The notes under the pieces: generated by a model
What the model saw: the letters and a program-made list of their open reading frames with translations, nothing else
What the model was told of the DNA's origin: nothing
Databases searched by the model: none
Made by a program: the position numbers and the translations under genes
Assembly: GCF_032190615.1 (NCBI RefSeq)
Contig: NZ_JAVLAT010000004.1
Span: 62,001 to 126,000 of the forward strand
Length of the DNA: 64,000 nucleotides
Direction of reading: 5' to 3'
Origin: Brucella pseudogrignonensis
GTDB lineage: Bacteria; Pseudomonadota; Alphaproteobacteria; Rhizobiales; Rhizobiaceae
In this document: positions 27,432-36,489 of the stretch, piece by piece
Layout: each line of letters begins with the position of its first letter
How positions within the stretch are numbered: position 1 is the stretch's first letter

Positions 27432-27614
27432 ATGGAATTGTCGCGAAGCGAAATTGAGAATAGAATAGCAATCGTAGCCGAGAATTTGCGAGTGCTTACG
27501 GAGAAGGCTGCCGCGTTAAACGGCGCAGACGATGATGAAATAATTAATCAGCAGATTGATGAACAGCAGGCGGTCTATGATGAACTGAAGTCGAGACTGG
27601 CTTTGATCAGCTAA
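27432..27614 (+). CDS. small hypothetical protein, 60 aa
   Basis: A short acidic, helical protein (MELSRSEIENRIAIVAENLR onwards) probably forming a coiled coil. ATG 27432 has GAGG eight bases upstream; an in-frame ATG exists at 27417. It is convergent with the AraC gene. The family is not recognised. The promoter region holds CTAAGTAT (27400-27407), resembling half of the shared regulator motif. Confidence 0.55.
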   Translation: MELSRSEIENRIAIVAENLRVLTEKAAALNGADDDEIINQQIDEQQAVYDELKSRLALIS

Positions 27615-27632
27615 GGCTGATTGGGCTCTCTG

Positions 27633-28508
27633 TCAACATTCGTTCGATTGTCTCCAGGCGCCAGGTCTCATTCCGAAACGGTGAAGAAATACGCGACCGA
27701 AATGGGAATTATCATGAAAGCCGCAACGTGTCGCGATTTTAGAGATGCTAAGAGGTGAGGAGATCATCAGCTCACATGCCAGATCGAGCCTTGCGTCTGT
27801 GATCCATTGGTATGGCGACTTGCCGAACGTCGCAGTGAAAGACCTTGTGAAGGCAGAGGTTGAAAGTGAACATTCTTTTGCAATTTCGCCGATCGTGATA
27901 TTTCGCGATAAGTGTGTTGCAATGAAATCGAGAGCAATGCGCTGAGCGCAGAGTGAAAGCGCACCATTTTTCAATAGCTTCCTTTGTTTGTCGATCCCAT
28001 ATGTTGTGCAAATATGATTTGCAATCGCAAGTGAGGTGCTTTCGATCAGAAGTTCATTAGAGGTATTAAGCGATATAACAGCTGCCAGCCCTCCTAAAAC
28101 CGGATCCGCGGTTGCTATCGAACGTCTCAGTCCGCTGACGTTTTCCATACCTGTATCGTGGCTCATTTGTGCCAAAGCGTGAGCGTTAACTTCAATGAGA
28201 AGAAAATCGAAGCTTCCAGTCAGTTCGGCCGAGTAATCGCTGTCCAGTGTGCGTAGATAAATGTCCCCGGCGTTGAACCTGTGTGTCTCGGTATGGCTGG
28301 GGTGGCTAATTGTACGGTAATGATTGTCAGAGAGTGACACACCAATCAGGTGGTCGTTGGATGAGGCTACGCTTCTGACCCGATGTGAAAGCGAGTTCTG
28401 GCCTCGTTTAAGATGCAATTTAAGTGAGTTGATCTGAAAGCTTTTGTCCACCGAGAGGTAAGACTTATCGCAGCCAAAGGAATCTTTTGCTGACTGAATT
28501 GCTGCCAT
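27633..28508 (-). CDS. AraC-family transcriptional regulator
   Basis: A 291-residue regulator. The C-terminal double HTH is clear (NITIGEIAKECSLSTSAFTR, KSPYQWITDARLDLACELM, ISKIATRCGFHDNSHFGRVF). The N-terminal ~180 residues resemble the AraC-binding-like domain of the group that includes the gene at 39935. It may control the neighbouring truncated signalling gene or its lost partner. The effector is unknown. Confidence 0.9.
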   Translation of the reverse strand: MAAIQSAKDSFGCDKSYLSVDKSFQINSLKLHLKRGQNSLSHRVRSVASSNDHLIGVSLSDNHYRTISHPSHTETHRFNAGDIYLRTLDSDYSAELTGSFDFLLIEVNAHALAQMSHDTGMENVSGLRRSIATADPVLGGLAAVISLNTSNELLIESTSLAIANHICTTYGIDKQRKLLKNGALSLCAQRIALDFIATHLSRNITIGEIAKECSLSTSAFTRSFTATFGKSPYQWITDARLDLACELMISSPLSISKIATRCGFHDNSHFGRVFLHRFGMRPGAWRQSNEC

Positions 28509-28702
28509 TCAGAATCTGCCCTCTCGCATATTAGATGCCCCACCGTACTTTTATGGGTACAAAATTGAGATTGAGATTGAGATTCGAGCTAACGTGCATG
28601 TGGCGTCAGAGAAAAGTTTTCATTTGTGAACAGTGTGTCTTCAAAATGGATATAATGTGAAACGATGATAAACTGAATGCAGCGAAAAGGCGGTGGAATA
28701 AG

Positions 28703-29257
28703 TCATTTTATACAACGATAACTAATCCCGACAGCGGGATAAATGACCGTACCGTCTGGTTGAATGGATGCATTTTTTGTCAGATGGGCAATTTCAGGAT
28801 TTCTGTCAGTAATGATATGAAAAACAACCTCTCCGTGTGCAATTAGATAATCTGCGATTATGCGCCTGTGACAGCGCCACCACACGGCTTCAGCACACAT
28901 GATAGCGACAGAGCAATCCATACCACATTTAATAAGGTGATTCAGGCTAACGCGAAAGTCATTCGACAGCGCATAATCAGCATAATTATGGAAACTCTTG
29001 TTTTCCCAAAAATTATTGGCATCTTCTGGAATGTTCTGATGGGGTCTCAAACCGCCAAGCCCCGAAAAATGTTTATATCTGATACCAAGTTTGGTGGCTG
29101 TGCCGGATAAATTATCTTCATTGAACTGTGGGTTTTTTCGTGAAGCAGGAATTTTTCTTACATCAGCAATCATACCGATACTATTCTTCATGAGCAGGGA
29201 AAAGAATTGTTCGGTGCTTCTGTCGGAGTGTCCTATTGTAAAGAATGGATGCGTCAT
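28703..29257 (-). CDS. DUF488 family protein
   Basis: A 184-residue DUF488 protein: FFTIGHSDRSTEQF at the start, ADVRKIPASRKNPQF, GLGGLR, and the conserved CAEAVWWRCHRRIIADYL near the end. These families have conserved Cys and Arg residues and are suspected nucleic-acid or nucleotide-related enzymes, but biochemistry is lacking. It overlaps the DUF2945 gene by 4 bp, so the two are co-translated. Confidence 0.9.
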   Translation of the reverse strand: MTHPFFTIGHSDRSTEQFFSLLMKNSIGMIADVRKIPASRKNPQFNEDNLSGTATKLGIRYKHFSGLGGLRPHQNIPEDANNFWENKSFHNYADYALSNDFRVSLNHLIKCGMDCSVAIMCAEAVWWRCHRRIIADYLIAHGEVVFHIITDRNPEIAHLTKNASIQPDGTVIYPAVGISYRCIK

Positions 29258-29475
29258 CGTTCTTCCGAAATCATGCTAAGGGCTGCGTCCTTATGAGCCG
29301 CAATATGTTTAGTTTTCATACTTTTAATTTCATACTGCGGGAAAGCCTCAGACGCTTGATGGGTATGTCCTTTGAAAATGAAGTCCTTACAGTGAATTCT
29401 AATAATTTTCCCTGTAACAAACCCCGCTTCCGAGTTCCATCTAACCAAATCACCTATCTTAAATCGCATCGCCAT
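29254..29475 (-). CDS. DUF2945 / HVA1-type Tudor-like small protein
   Basis: A 73-residue SH3/Tudor-like protein: FKIGDLVRWNSEAGFVTGKI, then FKGHTHQASEAFPQYEIKS. This matches the DUF2945 pattern (GDxVxWNSxxGxVxGxI...YxxxxxxxTxxxAxHK), here KTKHIAAHK. It is the first gene of a two-gene operon with DUF488. Function is unknown; the fold suggests binding to DNA or protein. Confidence 0.85.
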   Translation of the reverse strand: MAMRFKIGDLVRWNSEAGFVTGKIIRIHCKDFIFKGHTHQASEAFPQYEIKSMKTKHIAAHKDAALSMISEER

Positions 29476-29697
29476 TTTAAATTGAACCTATTGTTTCTTT
29501 CACGTTTTGCGTTGCATAGATTCATATTATAGTCTTGAAGAATCCTACTTATATTTACTTTTCAATATGGACAAACATCTCGATTGGTAGTGTATTTAAT
29601 ACATACGTATAGTTCATCGTGTCAATTTCCTGGAATATCAATAGAGCCGAAACCGAAACACCAAACTTAAAAGTGGTACATCAGGAAAGGCTCTTCC

Positions 29698-30894
29698 ATG
29701 TCGACCAAGACACCAATTGATCCAGATTCAGAATTCGCTGGACTGGCTGCCGAAACGTACAAGGCAGAGCGTGACGCTTCATCATCAAATTTCGGGCCGA
29801 GCAATGTGGGGCTTGTGAAACTGAATCCCAATGCGGATGTTCCACCACCCACAGATCACGGTGTTGTTGAACCGTTCTGGTATTCTTTCGATCTGACGCA
29901 TCGCCGCGTTCAGGAAGGTGGATGGACGCATCAGGTGACATCTCGCGAATTACCAGCTTCCGACGAAATTGCTGGCGTCAATATGCGTCTTACCAAAGGC
30001 AGTTTTCGTGAGCTGCACTGGCATCTTGCTGACGAGTGGGCACTGATGCTGACGGGCAAGGCGAGGGTGACCGTCTTCACTCCGGAAGGTGAAATGTTTA
30101 TCGATGATGTCTCCGCGGGTGATCTGTGGCTTTTCCCTGCGGGAGCACCACATTCTATCCAGGCCCTTGGTGATGAAGGTTGTGAATTCCTCCTCGTCTT
30201 TAATCAGGGCAACTTTTCTGAAGAAAGCACGCTTCTTCTTTCGGATTGGCTTAAACATACCCCACCGGAAATCTTGCAACAGAACTTCCGGCTTGATGCA
30301 GACGCGATTGCGAAGCTTCCAAAAGGCGAGCCTTTGTATATTTTCGCTAGCGAAGAGCCCAGGAAGTCTCTTGAAGACGAGATAGAGGACGCTGCGCGTT
30401 TTGCGAAGAAGCCAAAGCTTTCCTATACCTTCAAAGCGAGCCAGATGCAGCCAACACGCGAGAGTGATGCTGGTAATGTAAAGATCATCGACTCGCGCAA
30501 CTTCCCTGCCTCGCAAAAAATAGCCTCTGCGATTGTTACAGTTAAACCGGGGTGCATCCGCGAAATGCATTGGCATCCAAACGGCAGCGAATGGCAGTAT
30601 TGGCTGAGCGGAAAGGGGCGCATGACTGTATTTCCTGGTCAGGAAGCCGCGCGCACGATGGACTTTAATGCCAATGATGTCGGTTTCGTTTCAAATATGG
30701 CGGGCCATTATATCGAAAACACCGGTGATGAAGATCTGGTATTTCTGGAACTGTTCGTTGCACCAGAATTTCAGGAAATTTCTCTGAACCAGTGGTTGCG
30801 GGCATTGCCAGAACAGGCTGTGACAGCCCACACGAACCTTACCAGTGAAGAAATTCAAAAGATTCCGACGGGACAAAATCCACTGCTTCGCTGA
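29698..30894 (+). CDS. oxdC: oxalate decarboxylase (bicupin)
   Basis: A 398-residue bicupin that converts oxalate to formate and CO2 using Mn. Cupin 1 ligands are in RELHWHLADEWAL (His, His, Glu) and GAPHSIQ. Cupin 2 ligands are in REMHWHPNGSEWQYW and GHYIEN. The active-site lid, SENST in Bacillus OxdC, reads SEEST here (NFSEESTLLLSDWLKHTP), so the catalytic Glu of the decarboxylase is present and oxidase-type activity is less likely. There is no signal peptide, so it is cytoplasmic. A GCCCGCAATC hairpin follows the stop. It is monocistronic, and probably serves acid or oxalate tolerance. Confidence 0.95.
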   Translation: MSTKTPIDPDSEFAGLAAETYKAERDASSSNFGPSNVGLVKLNPNADVPPPTDHGVVEPFWYSFDLTHRRVQEGGWTHQVTSRELPASDEIAGVNMRLTKGSFRELHWHLADEWALMLTGKARVTVFTPEGEMFIDDVSAGDLWLFPAGAPHSIQALGDEGCEFLLVFNQGNFSEESTLLLSDWLKHTPPEILQQNFRLDADAIAKLPKGEPLYIFASEEPRKSLEDEIEDAARFAKKPKLSYTFKASQMQPTRESDAGNVKIIDSRNFPASQKIASAIVTVKPGCIREMHWHPNGSEWQYWLSGKGRMTVFPGQEAARTMDFNANDVGFVSNMAGHYIENTGDEDLVFLELFVAPEFQEISLNQWLRALPEQAVTAHTNLTSEEIQKIPTGQNPLLR

Positions 30895-30907
30895 TACGCC
30901 ACAAGAG

Positions 30908-30934
30908 GCCCGCAATCGATCCATGATTGCGGGC
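30908..30934 (+). terminator. hairpin after oxdC
   Basis: GCCCGCAATC (30908-30917) pairs perfectly with GATTGCGGGC (30925-30934) around a 7-base loop. The T-run is poor (ATTCATGCTTTT), so it could also act as an RNA-stabilising element. Confidence 0.6.
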
Positions 30935-30970
30935 ATTCATGCTTTTCACCGTTGTTTGATTGGTTAGACT

Positions 30971-31630
30971 ATGGCGCGATCAGCTAAGCTTTACGGGCTA
31001 ACCGCAAAGCCGAAAAGTGCCTTTATTTTTGCGGCTACATTGACCTTTTTGGCTGGGTTTTTAGATGTTGTTGGCTACGTAGAGTTAAATCATCTCTATG
31101 TCTCATTCATGAGTGGAAACAGCACCCATCTTGGAATGGCACTATCCAACTTTGATATGTCTGCTGCGCTGGCGATACTTTGCATCATATCAGCTTTCGT
31201 TTCCGGTGTATTTTCAGGTACACGCATCGCAGATCACGCGAGAGAACGTTTGTTGCTTGCCGTTTCCATGGCCGAAGCGCTTATCCTTCTTTTATCGTAT
31301 TGTCTTGCCATCGTTGGGCAGGGTTATCTGGCTCTTGTTGCGGTCGCGTTCGCGATGGGTATTCAGAACAGCCTACATCAGACAATAAGCGGAGCTGATA
31401 TGGGGCGAGGTTTCATCACAGGCTCGCTGTTTAACTTAGGTCAGTCACTGGCACGGCTTCGCAATGACAGATCTCAGGCAATAACGGCATCGGCCAATGT
31501 GAGTGTCTGGATCTGTTTTGTTGCCGGATCTTGTGCAGGAGCATTCATATATGGCCGAATGGGCCTAAGCTCCTCCCTTCTTCTCGCAGCCTCATTCTTT
31601 ATCGTGACGGTTGTAACAGCTCTCATTTAA
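30971..31630 (+). CDS. DUF1275 (YoaK-type) membrane protein
   Basis: A 219-residue polytopic protein with about six membrane segments. DUF1275 signatures are present: FLAGFLDVVGYVELNHLYVS, FMSGNSTHLGMAL, AFAMGIQNSLHQTI, and FITGSLFNLGQSLA. Function is unknown; it is a predicted inner-membrane transporter-like protein. It is 76 bp after oxdC on the same strand but beyond a hairpin, so co-transcription is uncertain. A link to oxalate or formate export is only speculation. Confidence 0.88.
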   Translation: MARSAKLYGLTAKPKSAFIFAATLTFLAGFLDVVGYVELNHLYVSFMSGNSTHLGMALSNFDMSAALAILCIISAFVSGVFSGTRIADHARERLLLAVSMAEALILLLSYCLAIVGQGYLALVAVAFAMGIQNSLHQTISGADMGRGFITGSLFNLGQSLARLRNDRSQAITASANVSVWICFVAGSCAGAFIYGRMGLSSSLLLAASFFIVTVVTALI

Positions 31631-31767
31631 TCCGGTTTTGCCATCGTGATTGAGACGTTAAGCCAGACAAGTGTGAAAAAGCGAGCGACTGCACAAAGTG
31701 TTAGAGCTTATAGATTGCAAGATCTGATCGGTATTTCTAATAATAAATACAGGTCTTTTCAGAGAAC

Positions 31768-31804
31768 AAAAAAGGTCGGCGTTAAAACAACGCCGACCTT
31801 TTTT
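31768..31804. terminator. bidirectional intrinsic terminator
   Basis: The arms AAGGTCGGCGTT and AACGCCGACCTT pair perfectly around AAAAC. They are flanked by A-runs and T-runs, so it works on both strands. It serves DUF1275 (plus) and DUF992 (minus). Confidence 0.9.
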
Positions 31805-31820
31805 GTTGGGGTGGCGGTGC

Positions 31821-32321
31821 TCAGCTAGCGGGTTTCAGATCGAACTTAACGACACCCACTGCAGCGTTGAGACCTTCTTCTCCATCGATAGCGACAGGCT
31901 GAAGCGAGAGCGCATTTTGCGAGCTTGTTAAAATATAAGCACCTGCTCCAAGGCCAAAAGAAGCGTCGGCCTCAACACCCATATACGTGCCTGCGAGGTC
32001 GTAGGATGGCTGTTCGCTGACAGCATCTACGAGCCAGACCAACCTGGCTGCTTTGATCTGACCAATGTCGAGACCAAACTCAGTAATTGTTCCGGTATAT
32101 TTGACGGTTTTGCCAGGAGCAGATGGAGAAAACACGCATGACGTTGTTTCTTTAGAAGCGAGAATTGCACCGAAATTACCCGAAAGGTTGCACTCGAGCC
32201 TGCCAACTTCAAGGTGTTTAGTAGCTGCAAAGGCCGGAGCGGATACGAGTAGTGCTGCGGGAATGATTGCGTGTAGAAGTGAGCGCACAGAGTTTTCCTT
32301 ATATTGTGAGATTGCCACCAT
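31821..32321 (-). CDS. DUF992 periplasmic protein
   Basis: A 166-residue secreted protein with an N-terminal signal peptide (AIIPAALLVSAPAFA, cleavage after AFA). The DUF992 pattern follows: VGRLECNLSGNFGAILAS, CVFSP, YTGTITEFGLDIG, GTYMGVEADASFGLGAGA and SLQPVAIDGEEGLNAAVGV. Two cysteines could form a disulfide. The family is common in Hyphomicrobiales, with unknown function. Confidence 0.88.
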   Translation of the reverse strand: MVAISQYKENSVRSLLHAIIPAALLVSAPAFAATKHLEVGRLECNLSGNFGAILASKETTSCVFSPSAPGKTVKYTGTITEFGLDIGQIKAARLVWLVDAVSEQPSYDLAGTYMGVEADASFGLGAGAYILTSSQNALSLQPVAIDGEEGLNAAVGVVKFDLKPAS

Positions 32322-32671
32322 TTTTCGCAGGCGTTCACGACTGGCAGCTGTTTACGATTGTGCCGTCAGTTTTGACCGCACAATATTTTGAGACGTACAC
32401 GTGGCTCAGATTGTCGTAGCAGTCCTATAAAGACTTCTCTTTGACAATCTATGGCGTGTCACAGCAACATACGTACTTTGAAGCCTTGCTGAATCTATCT
32501 CGATGTTTAAGCGACACATACTTAGGTGTAAGTAGCTCTGCCCCAAGCCATCGGGTTATAACTTTCGACAACGAAGCAATGCCAATAGATTGATTCCATT
32601 ATCTAATTCCGTCTCAAAGGCCGGACTCATGCTTTCGTTTCGGCAAAATTAAAAGGCTTCAGGAGTAAGCA
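32322..32671. promoter_or_regulatory. divergent intergenic region with a TACTTA-GGTG-TAAGTA palindrome
   Basis: Between DUF992 (minus) and the gene at 32672 (plus). The perfect 6-bp dyad TACTTAGGTGTAAGTA lies at 32519-32534 and matches the motif found at 23587, 23621 and 36839. No gene is seen in the gap. Confidence 0.55.
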
Positions 32672-33022
32672 ATGACCGAGCATTTTAATATTGAGACCAT
32701 TTTGCTCGATCCGATGATCGCGCTCGTAAATAAGGCGGATGGCGTGGATCAGTCTTCATTTTCTCAGTTGCTAAGCGATGCAAGAAACCGTTGTGAAAGC
32801 AAAAGCGATGCAATGCTGATGCACGATTTGAGCGTCATCGATGTCTCTGATCTATCAGACATTCGAGAGGTCAGAGTACCCCAGTTTTCTCATCTTGAGG
32901 AACACATGAGAACGGACATACGAAAACTCGTCAGGCCATCTCGTGCGCGCCGGTGCTGGATATCGGTTACTGATGGGAACGTGGATCATATGGTCGTGGT
33001 CGAACACCATAGCTCACACTGA
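32672..33022 (+). CDS. hypothetical protein, 116 aa
   Basis: An unrecognised soluble protein with a strong start (AGGAG then ATG at 32672). There is no signal peptide or membrane segment. It is Asp/Arg-rich, with VDVSDLSDIREVRVPQFS in its middle. It precedes the EmrAB-type pump genes by 81 bp, and all follow the motif at 32519, so it may be the first gene of that operon. Confidence 0.6.
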   Translation: MTEHFNIETILLDPMIALVNKADGVDQSSFSQLLSDARNRCESKSDAMLMHDLSVIDVSDLSDIREVRVPQFSHLEEHMRTDIRKLVRPSRARRCWISVTDGNVDHMVVVEHHSSH

Positions 33023-33102
33023 TTCAATTCTCTTTGCCATGTATTTGAGTGATCGTTGATGCGGTCGCCCGGACTGTACAATTGTTGAGCACTGGAAAAC
33101 AA

Positions 33103-34161
33103 ATGAGTGACATTAAAACCTGGCTTCGATCTGGAGTCCTCTGGTTTGGGCCTGTGGCTGTAGCGGGCATTGGAGCCTGGCTTTACATGTCGGGCGGCAG
33201 CGTGATTAGTGAGGATGATGCCTATATCAGCGGGCGAAATGTCGCTGTAAATTCATCGGTGCCCGGCAAGATTGTAACAGTTGACGTAAAAGACAATCAA
33301 TATGTCTCACTTGGGGATGTGCTTTTTAGAATTGATCCTCAACCTTATTTAATATCGGTCAATCAAGCGAGAGCCCAACTTCAGAATACCAAAGACGAGC
33401 TGAATGCTCTGCTGATTACCTATAAACAGAATAATGCTGCTGTATCTCAGGCGCAAGCAGACGTCACTTACGCCGAAAGCGTACTGGCGCGGGCGCAGGC
33501 ACTTCTGCGTAGTTCAGTTGGTACCCAGCAGGCGGTGGATGAGGCCACCCGAAATCTTAAAGTTTCACGCGATCAGCTGACAGCGGCCCAGGACTCTGCT
33601 CTTTCAACTCTGGCATCCCTCGGTGGAGACGTCGATAGCCCCGTCGAAAGCAGAGCGAGCTACCTTCAAAGCGAAGCAAATCTTGAGTTGGCCGAACGAA
33701 ACTTAAAGCTCACCGAGGTCAAAGCTCCCTTTTCGGGTATTGTCACGCAGGTCGATAATATTCAGGCCGGCTCGTTTTTGACTGAAGGGCAGCCCGCTTT
33801 TATGCTTGTATCTAAAGATATCTGGATTACAGCTAATCTTAAGGAGACGGATCTCGTTCATGTTGCAAAAGGTGATGCCGTCACTGTAGATGTTGATAAC
33901 TATCCAGGGCGCATTTTCACGGGCGTAGTTTCAAGTATAGCACCCGCCAGTGGTACAGTTTTTTCTCTGCTACCGGCTCAAAATGCCAGTGGGAACTGGA
34001 TTAAGGTTGTCCAGAGGATTCCGGTACGTATAACCGTTGATAATCTGAGAGACGCTCCGGAACTACGGGTAGGAGCGAGTACTACCGTCAACATACAGAC
34101 AAACTATCATCGATCATTCAAGACACTTTGGAGTGACATCAAAGCGGTGGCAAACCTATGA
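33103..34161 (+). CDS. HlyD/EmrA-family membrane fusion protein
   Basis: A periplasmic adaptor subunit of a multidrug efflux pump. It has one N-terminal membrane helix (VLWFGPVAVAGIGAWLYM), then the biotinyl-lipoyl motif DAYISGRNVAVNSSVPGKI, then a long coiled-coil hairpin (QAQADVTYAESVLARAQ). The beta-barrel domain is VKAPFSGIVTQVDNIQAG then FLTEGQPAFMLV. ATG 33103 (MSDIKTW) is preferred; GTG 33049 is the longest alternative. It overlaps the transporter gene by ATGA. It would connect the MFS pump to an outer-membrane channel. Confidence 0.92.
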   Translation: MSDIKTWLRSGVLWFGPVAVAGIGAWLYMSGGSVISEDDAYISGRNVAVNSSVPGKIVTVDVKDNQYVSLGDVLFRIDPQPYLISVNQARAQLQNTKDELNALLITYKQNNAAVSQAQADVTYAESVLARAQALLRSSVGTQQAVDEATRNLKVSRDQLTAAQDSALSTLASLGGDVDSPVESRASYLQSEANLELAERNLKLTEVKAPFSGIVTQVDNIQAGSFLTEGQPAFMLVSKDIWITANLKETDLVHVAKGDAVTVDVDNYPGRIFTGVVSSIAPASGTVFSLLPAQNASGNWIKVVQRIPVRITVDNLRDAPELRVGASTTVNIQTNYHRSFKTLWSDIKAVANL

Positions 34162-35660
34162 CGCCGAATTTGTCGCTTACGGGCAAGGTCCAACGCACTA
34201 ATATCGTAGCAATTACTGCTTGCGTGATTATTGCTACATTAATGCAGGCGCTTGATACGACGATTGCGAATGTGGCTTTGCCACATATGCAAGGCTCCCT
34301 TTCCGCCACTAGCAGCCAGATTAACTGGGTGCTAACGTCATACATTGTTGCGGCCGCGATTATGACGCCGGCGACCAGTATTTTAGAATCATGGTTTGGC
34401 CGCCGTAAACTCTTCATGTTGTCTATCGGTGGGTTTGTGGCCGCTTCAATGCTTTGTGGCACTGCAACGAGTCTTGGTGAAATCGTATTGTTTCGGCTGT
34501 TACAAGGGATTTTTGGTGCACCACTGGTGCCATTGGCTCAAGCGACATTACTTGACACGTACCCTGAAAGCAAACGAGGGCAGGCAATGGCCATTTTTGG
34601 GCTGGGCGTAATGCTTGGACCAATTCTTGGGCCTACACTCGGCGGCTGGCTCACTGAGAACTATAACTGGCGGTGGGTTTTCTATGTCAACGTTCCTGTT
34701 GGAGCACTCGCTCTGATACTGGCGTTGGCGGTCCTCCCAGATTCACCTCGTGAAGACAAAAGGCTCGACTGGCTCGGCTTTGCCAGCCTCGGGATAGCTG
34801 TTGCTGCTTTGCAGATTTTTCTCGATCGGGGCGAGCAGCTCGACTGGTTTTCCTCCCGTGAAATCATGTTCGAGTTCGCACTGTTTATTACCGGGCTATG
34901 GATTTTTGTCGTTCATACCGCCTTTAAAAGTGATAGTTTTGTCGATCGGCGGCTATTTAGTGATCGAAACTTTGTGGTTGGCAGTATTCTTGCGTTCGTC
35001 GTTGGTGCTGTCTTGCTTGCAACGCTTTCACTGCTAACGCCATATCTCGAAAATCTGATGAACTACCCGACTATGACAGCTGGCTTAATTCTGGCGCCTC
35101 GCGGCTTAGGTACCATGGTTGCAATGTTGCTCGTCGGCAGGCTTATAGCATATGTGAAAAGCCGATATCTGCTAGCGTTCGGATTTGCACTGACCGCCTA
35201 CGCTCTTTATGAAATGTCGTTGTTTACCCCTTCGGTGACACAGGCAATGCTTATTCGCACGGGTATTATCCAAGGCTTTGGCTTTGGGTTCGTTTTTGTA
35301 CCGCTTTCGACAGTGATCTTCGCCACACTGGCGCCAGAGTTGCGAACACAGGGAACAGCGTTTTACAATCTGATGCGCAACATCGGTTCATCTGTTGGTA
35401 TCTCTGTTGTTGGTTATGTTCTATTTTATAACACACAGTTAGCCCGTTCAGCGCTTGTTGGTCACATAACCCCACTCGAGCGTGGAGTTCAGTTGAACAG
35501 CGATGCGATAAACGTAAACATGCAAAGCGGCCTGCTTACTGTTGATCAACTCGTGACTACGCAGGCAACCATTATTTCCTATGGTGATTGCTTTACATTC
35601 ATGATGTACGGAGCCATCATATCGATCATGCTACTCCCACTGCTACGTCAGGCGAAGTAA
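34158..35660 (+). CDS. DHA2-family MFS drug exporter (EmrB/QacA type)
   Basis: A 500-residue, 14-helix major facilitator. Characteristic motifs are LDTTIANVALPHMQGSL (motif D1), WFGRRKLFMLSIGGF (motif A) and FGLGVMLGPILGPTLGGWL (motif C). It pairs with the EmrA-like adaptor by a 4-bp overlap. It exports drugs or toxic organics by proton antiport. The substrate is unknown. Downstream at 35739 is a terminator. Confidence 0.93.
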   Translation: MTPNLSLTGKVQRTNIVAITACVIIATLMQALDTTIANVALPHMQGSLSATSSQINWVLTSYIVAAAIMTPATSILESWFGRRKLFMLSIGGFVAASMLCGTATSLGEIVLFRLLQGIFGAPLVPLAQATLLDTYPESKRGQAMAIFGLGVMLGPILGPTLGGWLTENYNWRWVFYVNVPVGALALILALAVLPDSPREDKRLDWLGFASLGIAVAALQIFLDRGEQLDWFSSREIMFEFALFITGLWIFVVHTAFKSDSFVDRRLFSDRNFVVGSILAFVVGAVLLATLSLLTPYLENLMNYPTMTAGLILAPRGLGTMVAMLLVGRLIAYVKSRYLLAFGFALTAYALYEMSLFTPSVTQAMLIRTGIIQGFGFGFVFVPLSTVIFATLAPELRTQGTAFYNLMRNIGSSVGISVVGYVLFYNTQLARSALVGHITPLERGVQLNSDAINVNMQSGLLTVDQLVTTQATIISYGDCFTFMMYGAIISIMLLPLLRQAK

Positions 35661-35738
35661 GCAAGTCTGGCTACTTGCCTTGGCGAATAAACAGGATGCG
35701 CTAAAGACGGTCGGTGACTAAAATGACATCGAAATAAG

Positions 35739-35769
35739 CCGCCTTTCCGGATAGGAATAGGCGGTTTTT
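35739..35769 (+). terminator. intrinsic terminator of the efflux operon
   Basis: CCGCCT (35739-35744) pairs with AGGCGG (35759-35764), supported by TTCC/GGAA inside, followed by TTTTT. Confidence 0.8.
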
Positions 35770-36170
35770 GTCATCTGGCAATGTGAACTTCATTTGTCAT
35801 ATGTCGATCACTTCAATGGCTGATTGAAGGTCAAGGTGTACAGCCTTCTCTGGCGCCAGACATCTCTGTAACTACAGCAAAAGTAAAAGGAATGCATCGG
35901 ATATTAATCTGAATTGATCGGAATTCTACCTTACTAACCGGGAGGTATATATAAGCCGTAAGCGATAGCCTGGTGTTGGTATTCATCGAATTCGGGCAAG
36001 GGTGAGTTGATTTTTTTGCCATTTGTTGATTGCGATTATCACGTGAAATATGGGTTGTGAGCTTTAGTGTTGCAGCTTGAATTTGCACGTTGCGAATGAC
36101 TGGATAATTGTGATGGAAACTTGTGGTAATGATAGAGGTTTTACGACTGTAGTAGGCTCAGAACAGCACA
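35770..36170. other. 400-bp gap without a supported gene
   Basis: Nothing recognisable on either strand. It lies between the efflux operon and the small secreted protein. Confidence 0.4.
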
Positions 36171-36204
36171 AAGGGTGGGAGTCGCCTAGACGACTGCCAC
36201 CCTT
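36171..36204 (-). terminator. strong hairpin after the small secreted-protein gene
   Basis: AAGGGTGGGAGTCG (36171-36184) pairs with CGACTGCCACCCTT (36191-36204), with one mismatch. It lies 18 bp past the stop at 36223 with a short T-run on the minus strand. Confidence 0.75.
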
Positions 36205-36222
36205 CTGAGATGAATTCTTTTG

Positions 36223-36489
36223 TTATTTGGCGTCGGTGTTGCCAAATTCGTCATCGAAATCTCGGGCGGAGCCATCCTGGTAAACAACCGGCTTTTTGGT
36301 GGCATTTGCGCTTTTGGTGACCGAAGACTGATCGGACACATTGTTCTTCAGGGCATCCCGTGTGTCCGGTAGATCGAATGCTTTGTCTTCCCTTGCCTGA
36401 TTAGCAGGTTCGCCTTCGTAAGGGCTTTCAGCATAAGCGTAACCCATGGTGGCCAGAAGGATGGCTGCGGAAACAAGTACGTTTTTCAT
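36223..36489 (-). CDS. small secreted hypothetical protein, 88 aa
   Basis: The N-terminus MKNVLVSAAILLATMGYAYA is a signal peptide, cleaved near AYA. The mature part is hydrophilic and acidic, and ends ARDFDDEFGNTDAK. No family is recognised. Upstream lies CAGTGA-GTGTT-TCACTG, a possible operator. It is probably periplasmic. Confidence 0.65.
   Translation of the reverse strand: MKNVLVSAAILLATMGYAYAESPYEGEPANQAREDKAFDLPDTRDALKNNVSDQSSVTKSANATKKPVVYQDGSARDFDDEFGNTDAK

Noticed and set aside
28569..28590. Short tandem GAGATT repeats
   Set aside because: Only about three or four units of 6 bp; too short to suggest a functional array or CRISPR.
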